Source of the DNA: Gammaproteobacteria bacterium
Lineage (GTDB): Bacteria; Pseudomonadota; Gammaproteobacteria; Steroidobacterales; Steroidobacteraceae
Direction of reading: 5' to 3'
Assembly: GCA_030830595.1 (NCBI GenBank)
Contig: JAURMS010000358.1
Coordinates: 1-14,019 of the forward strand
Length of the DNA stretch: 14,019 bases
Positions 1-5,814 of this stretch are shown here, in pieces. The translations under genes were made by a program, and so were the position numbers. Each line of letters starts with the position of its first letter. The stretch's first letter is position 1. The notes beneath the pieces were generated by a model. It was not told where the DNA came from. It did no database searches and saw only the letters and a program-made list of their open reading frames with translations.

Positions 1-149
1 GTCACCACACCATTGCCCAGGATCGCGCCTCCAGCGTGGTCTATGGTATGCCGGCCGCCGCGGCCGAGCTGGGCGCCGTCGTGGAGGTCCTGCCGCTTGG
101 CAGGATCGCCGCGCGAATCAGTCATTTTTGCCAGGAGCGAGTCATATGA
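1..149 (+). CDS. cheB: C-terminal end of a CheB/WspF-type protein-glutamate methylesterase (partial)
   Basis: Only the last 48 residues are in the window, read from base 3 to a TGA at 147-149. The motif TIAQD, then SSVVYGMPAAAAELGAV and EVLPLGRIA, is the classic end of the CheB catalytic domain, where the Asp of TIAQD belongs to the active-site region. CheB enzymes remove methyl groups from (or deamidate) glutamates on chemoreceptors when phosphorylated by a CheA-type kinase in the cytoplasm. The EVLPLxRIA ending resembles WspF of Pseudomonas, and the next gene has a WspR-type receiver, so a Wsp-like chemosensory cluster probably extends to the left. Its stop overlaps the next start as ATGA, indicating translational coupling. 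The family call is firm; the WspF subtype is inferred. Confidence 0.8.
   Translation, partial: HHTIAQDRASSVVYGMPAAAAELGAVVEVLPLGRIAARISHFCQERVI
133..137 (+). promoter_or_regulatory. Ribosome binding site deciding the start of the response regulator gene
   Basis: AGGAG lies 8 bases before the ATG at 146, inside the end of the cheB-like gene. It supports ATG 146 over the in-frame start at 128, which would have no Shine-Dalgarno sequence and would add six residues not seen in WspR-like receivers. Confidence 0.7.
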
Positions 150-1312
150 GCGATACACGGGCCATTCGGGTGCTGCTGGTGGATGACCAGCGCATGATCG
201 GCGAGGCGGTGAGGCGCCTGGTGGTGGACGAGCCGGGACTCGTCTTCGAGTACTGCCAGAAACCGGAGGAGGCCATGGCCAAGGCAGAGTCCTTTCGGCC
301 GACCGTCATCCTGCAGGACCTGGTGATGCCGGGCGTGGAGGGTCTCTCGCTGGTCGATGCCTATCGCGCCCATCCGGAACTGCGCCACGTGCCCACCATC
401 GTGCTCTCCAGCAAGGAGGAGCCGGTGGTCAAGGCCGAGGCCTTCGCGCGTGGCGCCAACGATTACCTGGTCAAGTTGCCCGACAGGATCGAGTTGCTGG
501 CGAGGATCCGCTACCACTCGACCGGCTACAATCTGCTGCTGGAACGCAATGCGGCCTTTGCAGCGCTGGCGGAGAGTCAGCGGGCGCTCGCGGCGGAACT
601 GGCTGAAGCTGCGGAGTATGTGCGCTCACGCCTGCCCGCCGCCCAGGAGGGCTCGATCGGCGTCCGTTGGGATTTCGAGTCCTCGACGTCCCTCGGGGGT
701 GACGCCTTTGGCTATCACTGGGTGGATGATGAGCATTTCGCGGCTTATGTGCTGGACGTCTGCGGCCACGGGGTCGGTGCCGCGCTGCTGTCCGTCTCGG
801 CCATGAATACGCTGTCGGCCCGGGCGCTGCGCAACATCGACTTCCGCGAGCCCGACCAGGTGCTGGCCGGGCTCAACGAGGTGTTCCCGATGGAGCAGCA
901 CAACAACATGTACTTCACCATCTGGTATGGCGTCTTCCGTCCGGCCGACCGGAAGCTGAAGTTCGCGACAGCCGGGCATCCCCCTGCGCTGTTGTTCCCG
1001 CCTGGCACGCGCCAACCAGGCCGCCTGATTGCCAACGCACTGCCCATCGGGGCCATGGAGGGCGTGGAGTACCCCGTGGGTGAGGCCGAGGTACCGGCGG
1101 GCAGTCGCCTGTACCTGTTCAGCGACGGGGTATACGAAGTGCGCAAGACCGATGGCAACGAGATGGTGCTCGACGACTTCATCGACCTGGTTGCCGACCC
1201 ACAACCTGCGGGGCCTGCCGGCATCGGTGGCGTGCGCAAGGCGGTCGCCTCGCTGCAGGGCCGCGACACGTTCGATGACGATTTCTCCCTGATGGAACTG
1301 ACCTTCGCCTGA
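146..1312 (+). CDS. WspR-like response regulator with PP2C (SpoIIE/RsbU-type) phosphatase output domain
   Basis: The product has 388 residues. Residues 8-125 form a receiver with acidic pair Asp13/Asp14, phosphoacceptor Asp58 in QDLVMPG, switch Ser88 and Lys110 in YLVKLP. The stretches MIGEAVRRL, TVILQDLVMPGV, GANDYLVKLPD and ARIRYHS match my recollection of Pseudomonas WspR. A helical, probably coiled-coil linker spans about 132-165. Residues 170-388 are a PP2C-type Ser/Thr phosphatase with the metal motifs GGD (184-186), DVCGHG (204-209), TAGHPP (275-280), SDGVYE (326-331) and DDDF (377-380), all apparently intact. A WspR would carry a GGDEF diguanylate cyclase here. By family knowledge such phosphatases usually act on a phosphorylated STAS-type anti-sigma antagonist, but no such partner gene is in the window. 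The role is inferred: phosphorylation by the upstream chemosensory kinase switches phosphatase activity. Confidence 0.9.
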   Translation: MSDTRAIRVLLVDDQRMIGEAVRRLVVDEPGLVFEYCQKPEEAMAKAESFRPTVILQDLVMPGVEGLSLVDAYRAHPELRHVPTIVLSSKEEPVVKAEAFARGANDYLVKLPDRIELLARIRYHSTGYNLLLERNAAFAALAESQRALAAELAEAAEYVRSRLPAAQEGSIGVRWDFESSTSLGGDAFGYHWVDDEHFAAYVLDVCGHGVGAALLSVSAMNTLSARALRNIDFREPDQVLAGLNEVFPMEQHNNMYFTIWYGVFRPADRKLKFATAGHPPALLFPPGTRQPGRLIANALPIGAMEGVEYPVGEAEVPAGSRLYLFSDGVYEVRKTDGNEMVLDDFIDLVADPQPAGPAGIGGVRKAVASLQGRDTFDDDFSLMELTFA

Positions 1313-1369
1313 GTTTGTTACAGAAATATTATTGTTTCCCTCCTCCTGCTGAGCGGCCAGAATCCCGGC

Positions 1370-3001
1370 GTGGTCAACGACGCGCCTGAAATCCTGCTGA
1401 ACGCCCTCGCCGGTCTTGGACTGTTCTTCGTGGGCGTCAAGATGATCGGCCGCAACTTGTCGGGGCTGGTCAGCGACCAGATCAGGGCGAGGATCCGCCG
1501 GGCCAGCCAGAACACCTGGCTGGCGGCCGTATTCGGCACCGTCACCGGCTTCGTCACCCAGAGCGGACGAACGACCTCGTTCATCATGGCTTCCTTCGTG
1601 CAGGGCGGGTTCATCGACGTGCGCCATGCCGTGCCGGTCGCGCTGTGGTCCAACCTCGGCTGTACCCTGATCATCACGGCCGCAGTGTTTCCCATCCACC
1701 TGTTTGCGCTGTTCCTGCTCGGCGTCACGGGGGCCTGCATCGCCTTCGAGCGTCCGCGACCCCTGCAGGGAGCAGCCAACGCCGTGTTCGGGCTCGCACT
1801 GATGCTGTTCGGTCTCAAGATGATCTCCTCCTCGGCAGGTTCCCTGACCGGAATCGGTGGCTTCGTATCGCTGATGGGTGCCGTCAATGCCTCCCTGATC
1901 AATGCCCTGCTGGCAGGCCTGGTGCTGACCGTCATGGCCCAGTCGCACATGTCCATCATCCTGATCGTGGTGACCTTCGCCAATGGTGGGCTGCTGGAGT
2001 TTCAGCCCGCCGTCATGGCGGTGCTCGGTGCACACCTCGGCTCCAGCGTGATCACCTGGTTGACCGGGGTGAATTTCAGGGGCGAACCGCGGCAGGTGGT
2101 GGTGGCCCAGATGCTCTACAACATCATCGGCGTCCTGTTGATGGGACTCCTCCTGGGGCTGGATTGGTTCATCGCCGGGCCCCATGGCCTGATCCAGTCG
2201 CTGACGGAACAGCTCGGAGCCTCCCTCGGGTTGCAGGTCGCGGCGGTGGCGCTCGCCCTCAACCTGCTGACGCCCGCCGCGATAGGCGCGGCGCTGCCGG
2301 TCATCCTGCCCATGATCCAGCGATGGTCCCCGGCAACCCGGGACGAGGAGCTCTCGAAGCCGAGGTACCTCCATGAGGAGGCCAGCGAGTCGACGGCCGC
2401 CATGCTCATGCTGGCGGAACGCGAGCAGCTCCGGCTCCTGCGCCGTCTCCCCGAATACCTGGAACTGGCACGGGTGGCCGACCCTGGCCAGGCGGCCGAG
2501 CTGGCATCCCGTCATGCCGCTTTCCAGAGCGTCCACCGTGCCATCGAGGCTTTCCAGGCTCGCCTGGCTGCGCGCAACCTGTCGCCGGAACTTACCGAGT
2601 GGCTGGTCCGTCAGCAGCGCAGGGAAGAGCTGCTGGCCGGACTGGAGGAAGTCTGCCGCGACCTTGCCGGGGTGAGTGGCGATGGGTCCGCCCTGGCAGG
2701 CATGCGCTCGGCCATGGTCGAGTCGCTGGATGCCATGGTGCTGACGGCCATCAGCGGCTTCGAGCAGGAGGATCGCGAGGAACTGGACATGCTCGCGACG
2801 ATGACTGAGGACCGCGGCCCTATGATGGAGGCGATGCGGCGTCGATACCTGGCCGGCGGGGTCAACCTGAGCGACAGCGAGCGCATCGAAGTGCTCAGGC
2901 TGACCAGCCTGTTCGAGCGGGCCGTCTGGTGCATCCGGCGTTTCGGCGCTGCCGCGATGCTTGATCGGGCAGACGCCGGCGGTGAAGAGGTGCTAGCCTG
3001 A
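1370..3001 (+). CDS. Na/Pi-cotransporter family membrane protein with PhoU-like C-terminal domain
   Basis: The product has 543 residues if the GTG at 1370 is the start. Residues 8-315 contain about eight hydrophobic segments in the two-repeat layout of the Na/Pi cotransporter (NptA) family. Residues about 335-530 are charged and helical, like the PhoU domain often fused to these transporters. The family's repeat signature QSSSA is altered: it reads TQSGRTTS at 63-70 and AQSHMS at 190-195. Sodium-driven phosphate transport is therefore uncertain. The start is weak: no Shine-Dalgarno precedes GTG 1370, and the frame is open back to the TGA of the preceding gene at 1310-1312, with no ATG, GTG or TTG in those 19 codons. 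It is probably cotranscribed with the response regulator. Confidence 0.8.
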   Translation: MVNDAPEILLNALAGLGLFFVGVKMIGRNLSGLVSDQIRARIRRASQNTWLAAVFGTVTGFVTQSGRTTSFIMASFVQGGFIDVRHAVPVALWSNLGCTLIITAAVFPIHLFALFLLGVTGACIAFERPRPLQGAANAVFGLALMLFGLKMISSSAGSLTGIGGFVSLMGAVNASLINALLAGLVLTVMAQSHMSIILIVVTFANGGLLEFQPAVMAVLGAHLGSSVITWLTGVNFRGEPRQVVVAQMLYNIIGVLLMGLLLGLDWFIAGPHGLIQSLTEQLGASLGLQVAAVALALNLLTPAAIGAALPVILPMIQRWSPATRDEELSKPRYLHEEASESTAAMLMLAEREQLRLLRRLPEYLELARVADPGQAAELASRHAAFQSVHRAIEAFQARLAARNLSPELTEWLVRQQRREELLAGLEEVCRDLAGVSGDGSALAGMRSAMVESLDAMVLTAISGFEQEDREELDMLATMTEDRGPMMEAMRRRYLAGGVNLSDSERIEVLRLTSLFERAVWCIRRFGAAAMLDRADAGGEEVLA

Positions 3002-3015
3002 AGGCAGCCAGGTCT

Positions 3016-3022
3016 AAGAGGG
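3016..3022 (+). promoter_or_regulatory. Ribosome binding site of the cupin gene
   Basis: AAGAGGG sits 7 bases before the ATG at 3030, in the 28-base gap after the transporter stop. It supports ATG 3030 as the start and reinitiation on a shared transcript. Confidence 0.5.
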
Positions 3023-3029
3023 TATCGTC

Positions 3030-3743
3030 ATGAGCGAACAGAGCGGCTGCATCCGTCCCGACGACTTCACCTGGGACCAGTATCCGGATCCCCATCAGCG
3101 ACCAACGACTCCGGTCAGGATCCTCAGGAGCGCGGAGCCCTTCCTGATCGAAGCCGACTTTCCTCCGGATTTTCATGCCGGCCTGCACTGGCATCCCCAC
3201 GACACCATTTACCTGATGACGGCGGGCGAGATGCGCATCGGCGAGGAGGGTAGCTTCGGCCCCGGCAGCCTGCGCTGGGTGAAGGCTGGCCATGCCTACG
3301 GTCCCGAGGAAGCAGGCCCGGAGGGCACCCGCTTTCACCTGTTCAGCCTCGGCGGCGAGATCGGCCTGAACTGGGCCGACCTGTACGACGTGCCGGAGCC
3401 ATTGACCGACAGGCTGACCGGATTCAGTGCGCCGGCCGGTCGGCGCGACCTGGCCAGCGCGCCGCTGTGGAGGCCGGGGCAGGCAGGGCCCAGCCGCGCA
3501 GACATGCCCGACGAGGGACCGCTGGTCTTCAGGCTGCAACTGGATCCGACCGCAGCACCTGCGGAGATCGCCTTCCCGTTCCCCTGGATGTGCTTCGTGA
3601 CCGCAGGTCACCTCGATGTAGACGGAGTCGGCAGGGTGGGGGCCGGCGAATTCTATTGGGCCAGGGCAGGGGTTGGCCGTCTTATGGCGGCGGGCCCCAC
3701 GGGCGCCAGCGGGGTGGTGATTTCGACCGAGGCCCTGCCCTAG
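3030..3743 (+). CDS. Two-domain cupin protein of unknown function
   Basis: The product has 237 residues and no signal peptide, so it is probably cytoplasmic. The first cupin barrel, about residues 30-110, shows a metal-binding motif with His53, His55 and His57 (LHWHPHD), followed by YLMTAGEMRIG and then RWVKAGHAYGP, in which His88 is the second-motif histidine. The second half, about 150-235, has a degenerate cupin-like pattern (FVTAGHLDVDG, then AGEFYWARAG) and lacks the histidines, so only the N-terminal barrel is likely to bind metal. Substrate and reaction cannot be read from the sequence; bicupins include dioxygenases, isomerases and ligand sensors. The gene ends in a TAG that overlaps the stop of the convergent amidohydrolase gene. 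Confidence 0.75.
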   Translation: MSEQSGCIRPDDFTWDQYPDPHQRPTTPVRILRSAEPFLIEADFPPDFHAGLHWHPHDTIYLMTAGEMRIGEEGSFGPGSLRWVKAGHAYGPEEAGPEGTRFHLFSLGGEIGLNWADLYDVPEPLTDRLTGFSAPAGRRDLASAPLWRPGQAGPSRADMPDEGPLVFRLQLDPTAAPAEIAFPFPWMCFVTAGHLDVDGVGRVGAGEFYWARAGVGRLMAAGPTGASGVVISTEALP

Positions 3744-5614
3744 GCTGCAGCCTCGCTGTAGCGCAAGGCGCGCCCAAGTCGAGTCTTGCCCACCGCTGGT
3801 GTGAAGCGCTCCCCGTCCCAGGCCAGCTGGCCTCCTACGTAGACCTGGCGGACTACGCCGTCTGAGCGGTTGACCAGCTGTTCATGCTGGTAGTCGTCGC
3901 GCCAGATGAAGCGATGTGAAGCCTCGGAGTCGTAGGCCGCCAGTGCGCGGGGGTCAATGACCGCCAGGTCGGCCACGTCCCCGAGCTCGATCCGGCCGGC
4001 CTCGACGCCCATCAGTTCGGCAGGTTCGCGTGTCAGCCGCCGCACCTGGCTGGCAACCCGGTCCATCCCTTCCTGCTGCGCCAGCTGCAGGCAACGCAGG
4101 TTGCAGTCATAGAAAGCCATGTTGGTCAGGTGCGCCCCGGAGTCGTTGAACCCAGGCAGGATCTGCGGATGGTTCAGCAACTCGCGAACGATGGCGGGAT
4201 CGCGATTGGCCGATACGGTCCACCAGCGCAGCCCGAGGTCGAAGCGATGGAACAGGTACAACATGAAACCCGCTTCCTCGCCGGCATCGGGCGGCGCCGC
4301 GGCAAACACCGACGCCTCGTCGGCATCGCGGGCCAGGGCAGGATCGTCGCGCCACGCCCGCAGTCGCCCGAACACGGACTGAAAGCTCTCTCCTGACCAC
4401 GGCACGGGGCACCCTGAGTAAAAAAACATCTGGTCCAGCGCGCGATCAAAGGCCATGGTCTCCAGGCGCAGCCGCCGCTTGAGTCCGGCCAGTCCGCCCT
4501 GCTTGCCGGTCATCCACATGCGGCTGAAGCGCTGGCGGAAGGCAGAATCTTCGAGCAACCGCCGCCTGCCTTCACGGTCATCCAGGTCCAGCAGGTTCAA
4601 TTCGCGCAGGGCAGGGATTTCCTCTGCCAGGGGATTGACGGGGCCGTCCCAGTAGACCCTGAACGGGGCCGCCAGGGCCTGAAACCTGAAGTGCCCTCCG
4701 ACGAGCCGGGAGTTCAGCAGTCGTGTCAGGGTGGTGCCGAGACGACGGATGTTGCGGTTGCTGGCAATGTCGAGTGCGGCCACGGCCGTGATCTTCAGGG
4801 GCTTACCGAACAGCCGGCCGCTGCTCAACAGGAAGTTGCGGACCGCCTGCAGGGGGTGGTCCTTGGGTGGTGTGGCCTGCCAGAGTCGACCGTGGCGCCT
4901 GAGAATCGCGGTCAGGCGCTTCAGTTCGCCGTAACCCGCCCACTGGGAAGGAATCTTGGTCTGGCGGTGCGGATCCTCGGCCAGGAAATGGAAGGGCAGG
5001 GCATCGGTGGAGAAGCCTACATAACCTTCCTGCATGGCCTGTTCCAGCAGGGCTTCCATGGACTCGAGTTCGGCTGTCCCGGGTTCACGGGTGACCGAGC
5101 CACGCAGCCCCATCACCTCTGCCCTGAGCATGGAATGGGGAATCATCGGGACCACGTTGGCCCCCAGGGCGAGCTGGTCGAGGTGCCGAAGGTAGTCGGC
5201 AGAGGTCGTCCAGGTCGCCCGGTCGGCGACCTTGCGGAGCACGTGTTTGGGGACGTTCTCCACGCGGGCGAAACAGTCCACCAGCGGATCCTCGCCGTTA
5301 CGCCGCTGGTTACCGAAGGCCAGTCCGAGCGAGCAATTGGCCATCAGCACCGTCGTGGTGCCATGCCGCAGGACCTCGCCGAGACCTGCATCGATCTCGG
5401 CTTCGAGGTCCAGATGCGTATGCAGGTCCACAAGGCCGGGCGTTACCCAGCAGCCGCCGACATCGATGACCCGCTCGGCTCTCGATCGATCGAGAGCCCG
5501 GCCGCGGCACTGGATACGGCCGCCGCCGATGGCCACGTCCTCGATGACGGGCTGGGCACCGCTGCCGTCGATGACCAGGCCCCCGGTCAGCAGGATGTCC
5601 CAACGGGCTTCCAT
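3740..5614 (-). CDS. Amidohydrolase of the D-aminoacylase / N-acyl-D-amino-acid deacylase family
   Basis: The product has 624 residues. The metal motif HTHLD is at 65-69 (His65, His67). Cys94 in MANCSLG is the position of the bridging metal-ligand Cys of D-aminoacylases. FNDSGAH at 489-495 is the late Asp motif of the amidohydrolase barrel. The N-terminal ILLTGGLVIDGSG and C-terminal GDVADLAVID segments form the usual small beta domain. No signal peptide is seen, so it is probably cytoplasmic. Family members hydrolyse N-acyl-D-amino acids or related amides, but the substrate here is unknown. Characterised D-aminoacylases are about 480 residues; this protein is longer, with extra sequence between about 205 and 450. 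ATG 5614 is chosen because GAGGGGGA lies 6 bases upstream; the open frame reaches 5797 but that extension has no family resemblance. Confidence 0.8.
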   Translation of the reverse strand: MEARWDILLTGGLVIDGSGAQPVIEDVAIGGGRIQCRGRALDRSRAERVIDVGGCWVTPGLVDLHTHLDLEAEIDAGLGEVLRHGTTTVLMANCSLGLAFGNQRRNGEDPLVDCFARVENVPKHVLRKVADRATWTTSADYLRHLDQLALGANVVPMIPHSMLRAEVMGLRGSVTREPGTAELESMEALLEQAMQEGYVGFSTDALPFHFLAEDPHRQTKIPSQWAGYGELKRLTAILRRHGRLWQATPPKDHPLQAVRNFLLSSGRLFGKPLKITAVAALDIASNRNIRRLGTTLTRLLNSRLVGGHFRFQALAAPFRVYWDGPVNPLAEEIPALRELNLLDLDDREGRRRLLEDSAFRQRFSRMWMTGKQGGLAGLKRRLRLETMAFDRALDQMFFYSGCPVPWSGESFQSVFGRLRAWRDDPALARDADEASVFAAAPPDAGEEAGFMLYLFHRFDLGLRWWTVSANRDPAIVRELLNHPQILPGFNDSGAHLTNMAFYDCNLRCLQLAQQEGMDRVASQVRRLTREPAELMGVEAGRIELGDVADLAVIDPRALAAYDSEASHRFIWRDDYQHEQLVNRSDGVVRQVYVGGQLAWDGERFTPAVGKTRLGRALRYSEAAA

Positions 5615-5620
5615 GGCGAG

Positions 5621-5628
5621 TCCCCCTC
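5621..5628 (-). promoter_or_regulatory. Ribosome binding site of the amidohydrolase gene
   Basis: On the minus strand GAGGGGGA lies 6 bases before the ATG at 5614. This places the start there and not at any upstream codon of the open frame. Confidence 0.6.
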
Positions 5629-5651
5629 GATTCCGGAAAATGTTGACGGCG

Positions 5652-5657
5652 ATTTTA
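5652..5657 (-). promoter_or_regulatory. Possible -10 element for the amidohydrolase gene
   Basis: Minus-strand TAAAAT stands in a short A+T-rich patch of an otherwise G+C-rich region and would give a leader of about 30 bases. The hexamer 17 bases upstream (AACGGC) is a poor -35, so this is a weak prediction. Confidence 0.25.
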
Positions 5658-5700
5658 CATAGGATACCCGCGGGGCCGTTCGCGGAGTACTGATTCACAC

Positions 5701-5727
5701 TTCGACATACGCAGTTTCCCCTATATT
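5701..5727 (+). promoter_or_regulatory. Possible promoter for the metalloprotease gene
   Basis: TATATT at 5722-5727 is a good -10-like hexamer. The best -35-like hexamer, TTCGAC at 5701-5706, is only 15 bases away, shorter than the usual 16-18. It lies in the divergent intergenic region 5615-5814, about 90 bases before the GTG start. Confidence 0.3.
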
Positions 5728-5772
5728 GGCTGCGGGGAATGTGCAAGCGTTCACTCGCCCCGTATCGACAGT

Positions 5773-5794
5773 CCAGGCCGAAGGTCGGCCCTGG
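5773..5794 (+). other. Hairpin in the leader of the metalloprotease gene
   Basis: The arms 5773-5781 (CCAGGCCGA) and 5785-5794 (TCGGCCCTGG) can pair over nine bases with one bulged C and a three-base loop. The hairpin ends 10 bases before the GGGAG ribosome binding site. It has no U tract, so it is not an intrinsic terminator. A role in mRNA stability or translation is only a possibility. Confidence 0.35.
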
Positions 5795-5814
5795 CAACGA
5801 AACGGGAGACGAGA

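Noticed and set aside
626..2536. Very long minus-strand open frame (636 codons) opposite the regulator and transporter genes
   Set aside because: Its translation is His/Gln/Gly/Asp-rich without recognisable motifs, typical of the antisense of G+C-rich coding sequence. The plus-strand frames carry clear domains.
4420..4426. Seven-A run in the amidohydrolase gene as a frameshift site
   Set aside because: The frame is intact on both sides and it encodes the ordinary residues Phe-Phe-Tyr. No alternative frame continues meaningfully.
4691..5662. Plus-strand open frame of 323 codons
   Set aside because: It is an antisense shadow of the amidohydrolase gene, with low-complexity composition and no family motif.
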